Assembly: GCF_037392515.1 (NCBI RefSeq)
Contig: NC_090281.1
Location: 56,150,753 to 56,214,752, forward strand
Length of the DNA stretch: 64,000 nucleotides
From: Haliotis asinina
Taxonomy: Eukaryota > Mollusca > Gastropoda > Lepetellida > Haliotidae
Direction: 5' to 3'
How positions within the stretch are numbered: the stretch's first letter is position 1; each line of letters begins with the position of its first letter. A program made the position numbers and the translations under genes. Of the stretch, positions 11,915 to 24,179 are shown one piece after another. The notes below the pieces were generated by a model. It had not been told where the DNA came from and did no database searches. It saw nothing but the letters and a program-made list of their open reading frames with translations.

Positions 11915-12132
11915 AAAAGTGAGGTATGAGGTACATGGCGAGAGTTAACCTGCTCTTGGCTGTTAAGGGGCCCGGGTGGGGGCCCTGTAGGGGTGGTCTC
12001 ACAAGACAAAAACGAGTTTTTTGTTATGTAAAATATTTATTCAATATTGTTACAACTGTCGTAGGCATTTTTAAATGGACATTTTAATGCTATATATGTA
12101 CCCCAAGGAGGACTTCTTCTGAAAAAGAATTA
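11915..12132. repeat. Right inverted terminal repeat of the DIRS-like element
   Basis: Pairs with 5161-5360. It contains an extra GC-rich stretch (ggggcccgggtgggggccc) near 11966 that is missing from the left copy. Confidence 0.8.
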
Positions 12133-13062
12133 ATGACACAGGTAGATTATAATAGCTTACCAGTCCAACAACATTCAATATCACAATTACAGATTTCCTA
12201 CACACATGCATGTACAATGTAAATGTTTACCAAACCAGATAAATAAGAACCTACAGGTTTACATATATGTGTGATATAGAAAAACGCAGTGATGAAACGG
12301 CTTACCAGCTGATATTATTCAGATATACATTCCATACAGAAATGTGCAATATTCTTATAGCTTGCCAGCCCATAACTTTCACATATACATTTTATACAGA
12401 AATGTGCAATATTCTAATGACTTGAAGCCCATAGCTTTCACAGATACCTTTTATACAGACATGTGCAGTATTCTAAAGGCTTTCCAGCCCATAGCTTTCA
12501 CATATACATTTCATGCAGAAATGTGAAATATTCTAAAGGCTTGCCAGCCCACAGCTTTCACACATACATTTTATACAGAAATGTGCTATATTCTAATGGC
12601 TTGCCAGCCCCAGAAAGAACAAACTCACGCACTATTATAACAGCTCACCAGCCAAACCTTCATAGAGAACAGATGCATTTTTATAAAGACTTTCCAGCCC
12701 AATGAGCGAACACTGAAACGCACAGTGTTTCATACGTATTCCTTCATCGTCATCCCCACGATCCACCAGTCAAACCAATAACCTGAAACAATAAAATATG
12801 ACAAATCACACGTAAAACACATTACATGACATGATACACATAATATAAACTTAAAGATGCACGGTCTTGTACAAGCGAGAGAACAAATTTAAATTCACCA
12901 ACCCTATATATATCCTTAATCAGCGCCACCTGGCGGAACAGCCAATCACGTGACTCTAGTTACACACCGCTAGGAGATAGCAATTTCCCACTAATTCATT
13001 CTTCAAATATATCATGACAGGTGATAAACCTAACATGTCAATTGTATTGCCACACTCTCCCC
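12133..13062. other. Unidentified insert right of the DIRS-like element
   Basis: Together with 5066-5160 this forms about 1 kb that belongs neither to the DIRS-like element nor clearly to the Gmr1-like element. It contains a 60-bp tandem repeat and a stretch (gccacctggcggaacagcca, about 12927) of unknown origin. Confidence 0.4.
12300..12640. repeat. 60-bp tandem repeat, about 5.5 units
   Basis: The unit has gcttgccagcccatag, then ctttcacatatacatttta, then tacagaaatgtgcaatattc. Short open frames across it are by-products of the repeat. Confidence 0.85.
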
Positions 13063-14571
13063 AGTTTCTGATTGTACTATAGACAGTTGTGAAAATGTTG
13101 ACAAGATTGACGATTGTGTTAGCAGTGGAAGTTTGATGATCTTAGTGATAGTGTTTCACCAAAGTTGAGAAATTCTGATGTGTTAGCCCACCTTGATGAG
13201 AAACTATCACATTTATCTCCTGAGCAGAAAGTTCAGATGTCAGATTTGATTCACATGAGTTCTCTAACTTACTTCCTGATGTGCCTGGTCGAACTGATGT
13301 TGTTAGCCATGATATAGATGTAGGTGATGCTGTGCCTGTAAAACAACACCCTTATTGGATGAATCCAGTGAAGCGTGAAATTCTGTGGAAAGAGGTGAAA
13401 TACATGCTGGACAATGACATTATCGAACCCAGTGACAGTCTGTGGAGTTCACCATGTGTTTTTGTGCCAAAGAGTGGAGATGGTTGGCACTGCTGTGCTG
13501 ACATGAAAGCTGTCAATGCGCTCTCACGAACTGATTTGTATCCTATTCCGAGAGTGGACGACTGCATTGATCGCATTGGTCAAGCCAAGTATATAAGTAA
13601 GTTTAACTTACAGAATGGCTTCTGGCAGATTCCACTTACAGACCGTGCAAAGAAAATATTGGCATTCGCTACTCCAGATGGACTGTATCAATACAAGGTG
13701 ATGCCGTTTGGTCTGAAGAACGCTCCAGCAACGTTCCAGAGACTCGTCAACAATGTCACATCAGGCCATGATCGTGCCGAGGCTTACATGGATGATGTCA
13801 TTGATTATGACATGGAGAGGGATTACCAACTTAAAAGGTAAGTCTGAGACTGTCTGAGGCAAAGTTAACTGTGAATCTCGCCAAGTGTGAATTCGGGAAG
13901 GCACAAGTGGAATTTTTAGGGCATGTTGTAGGACACGGGCTGGGTACAACCAGTTTATGCTAAAGTTGAAGCAACTGTACATTTTCCAGTATCTCAATCT
14001 AAGAGAGAACTCATGAGATTCTTGGGTATGGCAGCCTATTACAGAAAGTTTTGTCAAAACTTCTCAGATGTTGTATCTCCACTTACCAACCTTTTGGGGA
14101 AAATGGTAGAATTTCAGTGGGATAGCAGTTGTCAGACTGCATTTGAAAAAGTCAAAATCATACTCACAAATTCTCCAGTATTGTAGGCACCAAATTTTGA
14201 GAAAGCATTTAAGTTGCAAATAGTGATGTTGGTGCAGGTGCTGTCATTATTCAAGAGGATGATTCAGGGATTGAACATCCAGTTTGTAATTTTTCAAAGA
14301 AATTTGACAAGCACCAAAGAAATTATTCAACCATTGAGAAAGAGACATTAGGTCTTTGTTAGCTTTACAGCATTTTGAAGTGTACCTTGACACCACCACT
14401 TTGCCATTTGAAGTTTTTACTGATCACAATCCCTTGACTTTTCTTCACAAAATGAAGAACAAGAACCAGAGACTTATGAGATGGAGTTTGACCTTGCAAG
14501 GTTTCAATCTTGAGATCAAACACATTAAAGGCAAAGACAGTGTTTGTGCTGATGCACTTTCCAGGGTATAA
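13063..14571 (+). pseudogene. Fossil reverse transcriptase and RNase H region of the Gmr1-like element
   Basis: Reverse transcriptase motifs include DNDIIEPSDSLWSSPCVFV, a KVMPFGLKNAPATFQRL stretch and a YMDDV active-site box near 13788. RNase H shows FTDHNPLTFL and ends with DALSRV near 14571. It lies downstream of the inserted block, so it follows integrase in the element. Confidence 0.85.
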
Positions 14572-14723
14572 ATGTATGATGGCTTGACGATGCTGTATGT
14601 ATGTATCTGTATTTTGTCATAGTAATTCTGCAAGAAGTTACTCATTTTACTCATATTATTACATGTCATGTTATTATGTTATGATTGCTATGATTGTTTA
14701 TCCCTTTTCCTCAAGGGGGAGAG

Positions 14724-15335
14724 TGTTACGAGTGTGTATTTTCTGTATATTTTGTCATTAATTCAGTAATAATTATTATTTGGTCACAACATGTCGTGTT
14801 TTCAATAATAATTGTGATAGGTCACATTTCCTTTTAATAGATGGTCAACACTTTTAGGATTCTGGTTTTCCGGAATTTATCTGCTCCTAGTTTTTTATGT
14901 GTTTAATTCCGGGAGACTTATTCGAGGGCATTCTACAGTGTTGACGATATTCGTAAGTGCCCGAACTTTCAGGAAATGACTTTGTATATATAAAGAGGCT
15001 GGTTGCTGTGTTGAGGGCGACACACATTCACATAACTGGAGGATATACATCACTGCCAATGCTTGATCATCAAAATCCATCAACACCTGAATCTACATTC
15101 TCTGCTGTCAGACTGATCACTGTGTTTACATTCCGCATAGTTGATTCTCGCTCATACTAAGACTTGTATTGAATTTGCAATTGATATTGTGAATATTGAA
15201 TTGTGACTTTGTATACCTCGCTCTCGTTGCATAATAATACATAATTTGAATGTTTATGACTTATCTTTGTTCTGTTTTGCTGGTTCACAGGGGATTTCTT
15301 ACATCGTTTGTCATGGTAAATTCTTAACCGTAACA
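14724..15335 (+). repeat. 3' LTR of the Gmr1-like element
   Basis: Begins TGTTACGAGTG after a polypurine tract and ends with GTAACA, so the ends form a short inverted TGTTAC/GTAACA pair. It pairs with the LTR at 1410-2035. Confidence 0.85.
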
Positions 15336-16174
15336 AACTGTTAATAGGAAAATAATAAATGCAGAGATGTAATTTAAGGCTTGTGTTGTGTAAGCATGTG
15401 CTATGAGCTCACCTGGGTAGAGGTATCTTTGCTATTCATACACTGTTCGTGTGAGTTTAGACGATAACAATGCCTATCTCAATAGACATTATGCCACCTA
15501 GGTTTATATATCACTAGTGATAATGGTGTTCTGTGTGATATATTATGTGTACAGTTCTTGATTCTCTTGAGTTCGGCATGTTTGAAAGTGAGTCTTTGTT
15601 CCCAGCAATCAAAGCTTTCACTCACATGTTGTTCAGAGAGTTATGACAAACACCAAGAAATGAACTGAAATACTGTATAACTGGACTGTTATGTATCATA
15701 TAAGTGAATTTTGTCCTAACTTGGTATATTCCATACATTATGCCAAGTCTGCATGCTGCTGATATGAACGTGAAGATGTAAGTTGTCTCCCCTGGTTAAG
15801 AATCAGATTCCTTAACACTGGTCCCCAGTTAATCAAAATCTGACCTATTCTCAACTATACATCAGAGCCCTATTTGAGCTTGCCATGTACATTGTTTACT
15901 TGATACTCTATGCAGGGGAAACAGTCAATAGGGATTTTCCAGTCTCAACAAACAAATCAACAAAGAGTGCTGAGTTAGGAGCAGTGATTTATTAGCAAAA
16001 TGTAATTATTGCAAGATGTCACACAAGAAACATGCAGTCAGTTACCAAATGATAGTTACAGAGAACTCTATAATAAGTGCAGTAATCCAACCCCAACACA
16101 GCCAGCCATGTTCTCAATCATTTATGAAACGACTCTGCTAGTAGGTGTGACCTTACTATTTATGTATGGAAACA
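15336..16174. other. Intergenic stretch without recognised features
   Basis: AT-rich sequence after the 3' LTR; I see no coding or repeat signal. Confidence 0.5.
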
Positions 16175-16400
16175 CTAGACTAATTAGCACGCAGTCTCTG
16201 ACATGAAGATGTTCCACAGAAAAAAAACAACTTTTCAAAATAATAATCATAAAATGTAAAGAAATGGAGCTGAGAGATTTTATTTTCAGAACTTTTCCTG
16301 AAACTGTGGAAAACTAGACTTGTCTCATATTCTAGAATTTTATGGGCTTTCTTGAATACATTTGTTTCAGGGTCAGTATGACAGGCTATGTAAACACAAA
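16175..16400. repeat. Dispersed repeat family R1, copy 1
   Basis: Shares actagact, cttttcctgaaactgtggaa and tgggctttcttg with cagggtc-ending tails with copies at 42608-42815 and 47768-47940. The most diverged of the three. Confidence 0.6.
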
Positions 16401-16580
16401 TGCTAAAACTATTTTAGAAAAGTACTATTTCAGCTTCTGAAAGTGTAATTCAGTTGCATCTGGAATAAACCAATTAATATGCACACTGACTGTGACGGGT
16501 TGCATTCAAGTGTGTGTTTTTGGTAACTTTTCCATCAGCTTTAATACTGCACTTTTCAGTGTTTTCACTAGTTATACATA

Positions 16581-17181
16581 CAGTGAAACCTGCCAAACAG
16601 GGACCTGTCTAATGTGGCATACTGTCAAAACCGGCATCAAATTTTGGTCCAACTATTTTACAAGGAAATGATGGTTATTAAAACCTTGTTTAATACAGTA
16701 AGTGTCTACTCTGTGTTCCGGCACAACTTTCCAGTCCCAACAAGCAGTTTTAGCTGTAAATAACACTGTTTAAACTGACATGGGTTTGAGCAGTCCAATC
16801 AAGGACCCACAATCCAATACACTAATTAATCTTCTTGGAATGCTAGATAATCAGAGAGTCATGACTATGCGCTGAATCAAACGTTTGTAGGATTACAAGG
16901 GTTATGATTTATAAACACTGGGGGATTAACTGTTTAAAGTGAGTGATGTGTCAGAGAGCAGGCACATTTTGAGCAAACATCTTTCGTCCCTTTTTGCAAT
17001 AAAAGACTCTTCAGTTTGCATCCAAAGATTTTAAAGCAAAAGATTCGCAAGACTGCCGAGACTGACAAGTGTAAATTGGCAGCCATAATGGAAAATAATT
17101 GTCACTGTCTAATCCAGCACCCTGTCTAAACAAACATTGTATTTCGGTCCCATGGAGTGCTGGTTTAGACAAGTTTCACTG
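16581..17181. mobile_element. Probable pogo/mariner-like MITE
   Basis: The left end reads cagtgaaacctgccaaacag and the right end ggtttagacaagtttcactg, an imperfect inverted pair of the cagtgaaacct type. TA precedes the left end. No transposase is visible. Confidence 0.5.
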
Positions 17182-17212
17182 GGTAAAAGCATTCAATCAG
17201 TAAACAGCATGT

Positions 17213-17300
17213 TTGTCATATGTTAATCACATTGTCAACATGTTTGTCATATGGTAATCACATTATCGACATGTTTGCCATATGTTAATCACATTATCAA
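17213..17300. repeat. Short tandem repeat, about 2.7 units of 33 bp
   Basis: The unit is catgtttgtcatatgttaat followed by cacattgtcaa. It lies just downstream of the left MAPEG gene. Confidence 0.7.
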
Positions 17301-17470
17301 CATACTTAAACTGTTTGCAGCTTTTGGCCAGTGTACATGCTTAACACACCAGGTGACTCTACAGTATTTCACGAAGCAACTCTCCATTGTTTAACATTGC
17401 GCTAAGGTTACCATAGTGACTTCGGATCACCTTAGAGCTTTGTGAAAGGAGGTCCAGGCAAAGAGTTAGA

Positions 17471-20400
17471 TTAAGGGTCAGTGTTTCCATACCGACGAAG
17501 TGCTAATGTCAGCACTCCAAGCAGACCTGTGCCGACCAAGACAAAGAGACAGATGCTGCTGCCAATGAACCCAGGTAGCCTGAAAGCATTGAGAGAATCA
17601 TTGCCACAGTTTTATGATCTTTGACACAAAACTCAAAGGGAGTCCAAGAATACTCTAGTCCAGTTTTTCATCGGTGTAAATGAATTGAGAAGGGGAGGTA
17701 ACTGCGTATGAGACAAAATGAAACAGATGAAAGTGAAACTTGTGAATGGATATTGTATGCAAATGAGTAATTTGTTTCCTTCAAAATGTGTCTGTCTTAT
17801 TATTATAAGACATTTATAGTGTACACATATCCATGCAGGTAGTACATCCTTAAGGTGCTGGAGTACTCCTTTGATCAACGGATGCCTTTTTTTCTAGCAT
17901 TCCATGTACTTACTCAAATCCCTAGGGAGTATTCAACTCATGCTGCCTGTTAGATGCAGCAAGTTAATCACACAGTCTTATCCTCACAAGGTACCTGTTT
18001 ACAGGTGGGTGAACTGGGACACCGTCACAGTATTTTGAGAGTGTGGAGTGAGTGAGTTTAGTTTTACGCCACACTCAGCAATATTTCAGCTATATGGCGG
18101 CAGTCTGTAAATAATCGAGTCTGGACAAGACAGTGCAGTGACCAACAACATGAGCATCGATCTGCAATTGGGAACCGATGACATGTGTCATAGTTGGCTT
18201 TCATGGCAAGCATGGGTTGCTGAAGGCCTGTTCTACCCTGGGACCTTCGAGGGTAAGTCCTGTGATCCTGCACATTACAATACCTGCAAATACCAATTCT
18301 TCTAAGTGCACAGGGTTGTATACTACACACCAGGAGTTGTGACAACTCTGAAGGAGCCAGCAAATAATGTGAGCTCCAAGGTTTGATCATAGATGGCACC
18401 CCTTCGGTTACTAGAGCAGCCCCTTCGACAGCTAGCTCACTCACTATGTCCCCATATTAAAGCACACTAAACACAGGTGCATCGGGTTCACTTGACGTGC
18501 ATGTCATATTTGGTCTTCATCTGCAGCCATGACAGGTACATGACAAGAATCAGTTTCGTGTGGATAGGTTACTACAGCGAGTAATTCAGTATTAATAGGC
18601 TTAAGTCGCGTAGCAGTGAAAAATGGTGTAGAAATAACACAGAGCGTTATTGAAAAAGACCTTGCAGGGGTAAAACAGGATGTGGGTGAAAAAGAGGTGT
18701 GAAACAGGGTCTGGATGTAAAACAGGAAGTGTGTGTAAGATAGGGTGGAGATGTAAGACATGGAATGAATTGCTCAAAGTGATGTTCGTATTGTTTGAAA
18801 CATGCCTAGCCAGCATTTCAAGGAAACTGGTTTAGTGTAGGTTTGACGTGTTTGTCATTGCAATGAAGTCATGATACTGTCTTGGAGATGTGTTGATGTC
18901 TCACGTCAATGTTTCCTGTGCCCTCTGTGTTCGGTGTTGTGAACATATATAGTGGGTAGTTATAAGAAGCGAACAGCTGCTTGTCATGGCTAGAAATGAT
19001 CACTGTTATGCCTAAAGGGACACTGGTGGCTCTGTTTAAGGTAAAAATCAACTTGCTCACTCACTCTTATGCACCCCCTACCTTTCCTTTGGGCTTCGTC
19101 TGTAACCGTTGAAGTAATTCTCCCTGAAGAACATGTACCCAACTCCTACCAAAGATGCCAGTCCTGGAAAATTAAGAACATTTGTGGCTATGTCCTGTCT
19201 TCTGTGCCCATCCCCAATATCACTGACCTACCTGTCTCCTGTGTGTCTTGTCTGGGGGTGGTTGGGGAATTAAGTGGTTAAACCGTTCGCTTGTCACACA
19301 TAAGATCTGAGTTCTATTCCCCACATGGGTCAAGTTTTTAAGCCCATTTCTGGTGTGTCTGGCCAGGTTATTGCTGTGCAAACTCTCTCAGTTGCTCACT
19401 GGCTTGTTTGACAATCCCCATATCACATCATCACCTGCCCAACCCATCAATCAACCTGCCTTACGGTCTTACCTGGATGAAAGAAAATGGCAGAAACCCA
19501 TAGGACGCTCAAGAAGATTGGAAAAAACTCAGAACAGTTTTGGCTGAAAGTCAAAAACAAATAATTCAATTTCAGTTAGTTTGATTCCTAATAGACAATA
19601 TCAGTATCTACATTCTAATAATTACAATCAGTGTAAATTAAATTTTTGGACGACTTGACACTGCACCATGTTCAAGCTTATGACATGCATGAATTTTCAG
19701 TTCCAATGATAATTGTGATGACTGGATCCTTGTTCCCATTTATCCTGATCAGCAACAGACAAACAGGCAGACAATTATTTTAAAGGAATTTGTTTTGGAT
19801 CACAGGACTTGACAAAAATTTAAATGAGTAGCAACATATCTATAATTTTGTCATTAATGATTATTTCAGACGTTGAAATTATCGAAAGTGAACCCAGCTG
19901 TTTTACAAGCTGTTTTTACAATTTTGTTATGTTGTGATTTGTTTTTGACTGAAAGAGACTTGAACCAGTACTTAGAAGAGAAAGAATACTCTGAATAAAA
20001 GTAGTATGAAACAACATCATGACATATTGGGAAATATTAAAAGATTGCAGTTTGCCCATTATAGAGGCGTTCTGTAGAGGCTAGCAGTTTAGACACTTAC
20101 TGTGCACGGAAGGTTCTTTCAAAGGTAGGATCCCCTGTAGTGTTTGGGAGGCTAATCTTCAGTTTGATTCGTTGTAGACCCACACGGCGAGCTATGGTGC
20201 CTACAAGGAAATCCGCAGCAGTCGGCTTCATCATCTTTGTGAAATCTTTGTTTCAATTATAGCATTTGTTTTTGTTTGTTTGTAAAGTGACTCTGCCACA
20301 GTAGAAGTTAGTACTATGGACAGTGTCTCACACTGTCAGACTACAGTGACAGTTATCAATATATAGTACTCTACAAGCTTCAAGTTTCTGTTGCCTTTTC

Positions 20401-23400
20401 TAGTACATAAGGTATATCTAATTATCACTACACATGCTCACAAAACCTAGAGATTAGAATTGATTTTAAGTAACCCCTGCTTGTAAGAGGTGACTAATGG
20501 GGCCAGTTAGTCTGTCTAGCTGACTTGGGTGACACATCATTGTTGGTTGATGAAAGGATTGTCTGGCCCTGACTCGATTATTAATAATAATAAGAGCATT
20601 TGTAATGCGCTTAATTCTGCACCACAGAGAGGCACACTCAATCTGATGATTATTACCCTGGATAACCCAAGGTGCCTGTGAGGTGCTTGAAGGTTAAGTC
20701 ACATGACTTATCCCACCAGGTACCCATTTTCTGCTGAGTGAACAGAGGCAAGGTTGGAGAAAATGCTGATGATTAGGATGTCAGTTAATGTTACTTTACA
20801 ACTAGTATCAGTACTGAGAGATGGAAATATGTCACCCTAGTTCACCGCTTTCCCTGAGTTGCAATACCTTGATGAAAATATGTCGTCCTAGTTCACCGCT
20901 TTCCTTGAGTTGCAATACCCAGATGGAAATATGTCGTCCTAGTTCACCGCTTTCCTTGAGTTGCAATACCTAGATGGAAATATGTCGTCCTAGTTCACCG
21001 CTTTCCTTGAGTTGCAATACCTAGATGGAAATATGTCGTCCTAGTTCACCGCTTTCCTTGAGTTGCAATACCTAGATGGAAATATGTCATCCTAGTTCAC
21101 CGCTTTCCTTGAGTTGCAATACCTAGATGGAAATATGTCGTCCTAGTTCACCGCTTTCCTTGAGTTGCAATACCTAGATGGAAATATGTCATCCTAGTTC
21201 ACCGCTTTCCTTGAGTTGCAATACCTAGATGGAAATATGTCGTCCTAGTTCACCGCTTTCCTTGAGTTGCAATACCTAGATGGAAATGTGTCGTCCTAGT
21301 TCACCGCTTTCCTTGAGTTGCAATACCTAGATGGAAATATGTCGTCCTAGTTCACCGCTTTCCTTGAGTTGCAATACCTAGATGGAAATATGTCATCCTA
21401 GTTCACCGCTTTCCTTGAGTTGCAATACCTAGATGGAAATATGTCGTCCTAGTTCACCGCTTTCCTTGAGTTGCAATACCTAGATGGAAATATGTCATCC
21501 TAGTTCACCGCTTTCCTTGAGTTGCAATACCTAGATGGAAATATGTCGTCCTAGTTCACCGCTTTCCTTGAGTTGCAATACCTAGATGGAAATATGTCGT
21601 CCTAGTTCACCGCTTTCCCTGAGTTGCAATACCCAGATGGAAATATGTCGTCCTAGTTCACCGCTTTCCTTGAGTTGCAATACCTAGATGGAAATATGTC
21701 GTCCTAGTTCACCGCTTTCCTTGAGTTGCAATACCTAGATGGAAATATGTCGTCCTAGTTCACCGCTTTCCTTGAGTTGCAATACCTAGATGGAAATATG
21801 TCGTCCTAGTTCACCGCTTTCCTTGAGTTGCAATACCTAGATGGAAATATGTCGTCCTAGTTCACCGCTTTCCCTGAGTTGCAATACCTAGATGGAAATA
21901 TGTCGTCCTAGTTCACCTCTTTCCCTGAGTTGCAATACCTAGATGGAAATATGTCGTCCTAGTTCACCGCTTTCCCTGAGTTGCAATACCTAGATGGAAA
22001 TATGTCGTCCTAGTTCACCGCTTTCCCTGAGTTGCAATACCTAGATGGAAATATGTCGTCCTAGTTCACCGCTTTCCCTGAGTTGCAATACCTTGAACAC
22101 CCATTTTCAGTTCATTTACTTAGGAAGTATGTAGAAATCATCTCACCATGTTACATTTCCTATATGGAACATTGTGCATCCCTGAAGCTAGACAATGTAT
22201 TTGCTAGATTTCAACATACAACTAAAGACCATACAAAAGATCTATATTATGGTCTCTAATACAATGTTTTCAGGACTGAACAGGAACAACAGCAAAACAA
22301 TCAGTTTCTTTGTATTATGATAAAAATTGGTATTAATGTTTATACTACTGTCATTTCCATAATCACCATGAGCGAGTCCGTTCAGTTTTTTGACTGTTTT
22401 TAGCAATATTCCTGTAACATGACTGCAGGGAATGCCAGAAATGGGCTTTGCACATTGTGCCCATGTTGGGTATCAAACCAGGATCTTTGCCATGATGAGC
22501 AAACACTGAAACCACTAAGCTGCCCCACCACCCCTCTTGACCATTGATGTGGTGGACTGTGCCACCCCACTGCCCCTTATAATTACCATGAACAGATTAT
22601 AATCATAAATCATAAATAGAATTAATTTGAAGCAAAGCATAAGCATACATCAGGTAAAACAATACAAGAAAAGATAGTGTCCTTGCTACTGCCTGCATCT
22701 TAAGCTGTTTGTATGGTATAAGTATAGGAGAAAACACGCCTCCGAGGTTTTGGTAGACAATGTAAAACTGGAGGGGGGGGTGGGATTTCCCGACCTGGAA
22801 ACCAAGGAGAAGTGTTTTCTCTATCATATATACCGTCAGTGATGGGCAATTACAATGTAGATGATCATTTAATGAAGCTACATAACAATAACTGTTAAAT
22901 AACAATAACTGCCCATAAAATCAATTTAATGACAGTAAATATAAGTAGATAATCTAACCCCTCAACCTTTGTTGGCCCGGTAGCCGCACGGTAGAAGGTC
23001 TGCCTACGTATGAGAGAATTGCACTTCTAATCCTGCTTTCGAAAACCTTGTGCTGCGACTGTAATCTTAAATGATATTTCTCAGCTGATTTCAAACACTC
23101 ATGTATCATTTGAATGTTGATGTTCATATAAAGTTAGGAACAGTAAACCCTGGGAAGCAGTCTTACTAACAAGAAGTAAAACCTGGGAAGCGGTCTTATG
23201 AATGAAAGTAAAACCTGTCTCTCCAAAACAAGAACCTCAAATTCATGGAAAACTAGAGATGACCAAATATATAGTGAGAAGCACACTTTAGGTTTATATA
23301 GAGAGAATACTAAACTATGTCCCATGTAATACCATATTTATTAAAAGAGTGAATGGTTTGGTATCCAATGAGCAAAAGCAAGTTAGATACTGATACCATT

Positions 23401-23897
23401 CAGAAGTATTTTATTTATTACTCCTCCAACATTAGCAAAATAGTATTGAGCAAAGTGCTTGTTTCCTAAGAGTGTGGTGACCCTCAGCTTTCTGTGAGTC
23501 ACGCAAGGTCTAATGCTACTGTGACAGAGGTATTCACTGTAGCATTGTGACGTCATAACTGTAAAACACTTTGATGTTATACTACAGCATCACGCCATGT
23601 TATTACACAATGTATAACTACTTTGTAAAGTTATTACACAGTGATATCTTCATCTCTTAACCACATCCCTTGCTTAATCAGGTGATAGGATGGAAGTCAT
23701 AAGCTTCTCAAGTTTTTATAGAATTGAGCCATGCCTCTCAGTTTCTAAATAAACACCATGCCACTAGCCTATATATATGATTCCCACTACATGTGGTGCA
23801 TGCACCTACCCAGATGCAGGGCTGCAAGGACAGTGATGAAAGCAGGGAAGACCATGTCCTCCAGGAGGAGCGGGGTACCCACGGAGACCCCTGCCAT
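17471..23897 (-). CDS. MAPEG family protein, LTC4 synthase/MGST2-like (left copy)
   Basis: Five exons: 23897-23810, 20200-20101, 19543-19473, 19163-19082 and 17579-17471 (TAA). All have GT-AG introns and the total of 450 nt gives 149 residues, close to the family's 147-161. The Met at 23897 is followed by the first membrane segment ([15 protein letters not shown]). Conserved blocks: [49 protein letters not shown] and a last hydrophobic helix ([18 protein letters not shown]). By alignment with human LTC4 synthase, Arg61, Asn65, Glu68, Tyr103, Tyr107 and Arg114 match Arg51, Asn55, Glu58, Tyr93, Tyr97 and the catalytic Arg104, all with the same offset of 10; Tyr59 is Phe69 here. Expected role: a trimeric ER or nuclear-envelope protein that conjugates glutathione to lipid epoxides or reduces peroxides. 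The substrate is unknown. The C-terminus is shorter than in the right-hand copy. Confidence 0.85.
17900..18445. repeat. Dispersed repeat family R2, split by a SINE
   Basis: The parts before and after the SINE (17900-18045 and 18257-18445) resemble 32310-32700: gtgggtgaactgggac, caccagg-ttgtgacaac and neighbouring blocks. It sits in the last intron of the left MAPEG gene. Confidence 0.5.
18046..18256 (+). mobile_element. SINE family 1 copy
   Basis: Head gtgagtgagtttagttttac, then aatcgagtctgga and ttgggaaccgatgacatgtg, ending gttgctgaaggcctgttcta with ccctgggacctt. Confidence 0.85.
19253..19420 (-). mobile_element. SINE family 2 copy (tRNA-like)
   Basis: Reverse copy: aagtggttaaaccgttcgct, then a B-box-like gagttctattcccc, then aagcccatttctggtgt. 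Confidence 0.6.
20478..20770. mobile_element. Partial SINE family 1 joined to another SINE-like repeat
   Basis: 20478-20586 is a reverse family 1 fragment (gtaagaggtgactaa to cctgactcgattatta). 20587-20770 resembles a separate repeat with aatgcgctta and ccaggtacccattttctgct blocks. Confidence 0.6.
20818..22095. repeat. 51-bp minisatellite, about 25 units
   Basis: Very uniform units: gatggaaatatgtcgtccta, gttcaccgctttccttgagt, tgcaatacct. Variation is limited to a few positions (gtcg/gtca, cctt/ccct), so homogenisation is recent. It lies in intron 1 of the left MAPEG gene. I see no splice-site or exon similarity in the unit. Confidence 0.95.
22369..22535 (+). mobile_element. SINE family 2 copy
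   Basis: tagcaatattcctgtaacat, gccagaaatgggctttgcac, and a tRNA-like tail with aaaccactaagctgcccc. Confidence 0.7.
22700..23320. repeat. Dispersed repeat family R3, copy 1
   Basis: Shares with 30355-30835 the blocks cctccgaggttttggtagac, gagaagtgttttctctatca, a tRNA-like ggtagaaggtctgcctacg region, and aagtaaaacctgggaagcgg near the end. Confidence 0.75.
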
Positions 23898-24179
23898 CTT
23901 TCTTTCAGGTGAGCTCTGTACTGTGTGTGGCAACCCTTGAATGATATCTAGGTCGGGTGACCTCAAGTCTTTCAGATTAAACATGTGAGTCGGCTGGGAC
24001 ATTACTGGTGCATAACAACCCACCAGTTGTGAAGATATTTCTTGACTGGGTTCAAAGAGGACCATGTTTACAGTTTGTAGTCAATAGGGGAGTGGCTTCT
24101 TCATGCTGCAGTGACTGAGTCAGCAATATTCCTGCTATTGGGTGTGTCACAGTAATGTCCTGGTACACCAGTTGTTAAT

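Larger units (their letters stand above)
5161..12132 (-). mobile_element. DIRS-like tyrosine-recombinase retrotransposon (fossil)
   Basis: The element reads on the minus strand: gag-like region, reverse transcriptase with a YLDD box, RNase H, then a tyrosine recombinase. Inverted terminal repeats of about 200 bp lie at 5161-5360 and 11915-12132. An internal complementary region at about 5385-5495 joins copies of both outer ends, the hallmark of DIRS1-type elements, which replicate through circular DNA and integrate without target duplications. It is nested in the Gmr1-like element and is itself interrupted between about 7500 and 8935. It is broken in several places; the ends still match well, so it is younger than its host element. 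Confidence 0.85.
1410..15335 (+). mobile_element. Gmr1-like Ty3/gypsy LTR retrotransposon (fossil, interrupted)
   Basis: Two LTRs of about 0.6 kb in direct orientation flank gag with a CCHC knuckle, an aspartic protease, an integrase with its zinc finger, and then reverse transcriptase and RNase H. Integrase therefore comes before reverse transcriptase, the order known for Gmr1-type gypsy elements and unlike most Ty3/gypsy elements. A stretch from about 5066 to 13062 is inserted after the integrase region and holds a DIRS-like element plus about 1 kb of other sequence. A tract resembling a tRNA-Pro primer site (ggggctcgtccaggat) follows the 5' LTR at about 2034, and a polypurine tract (aaggggg) precedes the 3' LTR. 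The element is broken in several places besides the insertion. LTR identity, judged by eye near 90 percent, suggests an old insertion. No clear target duplication was found. Confidence 0.85.
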
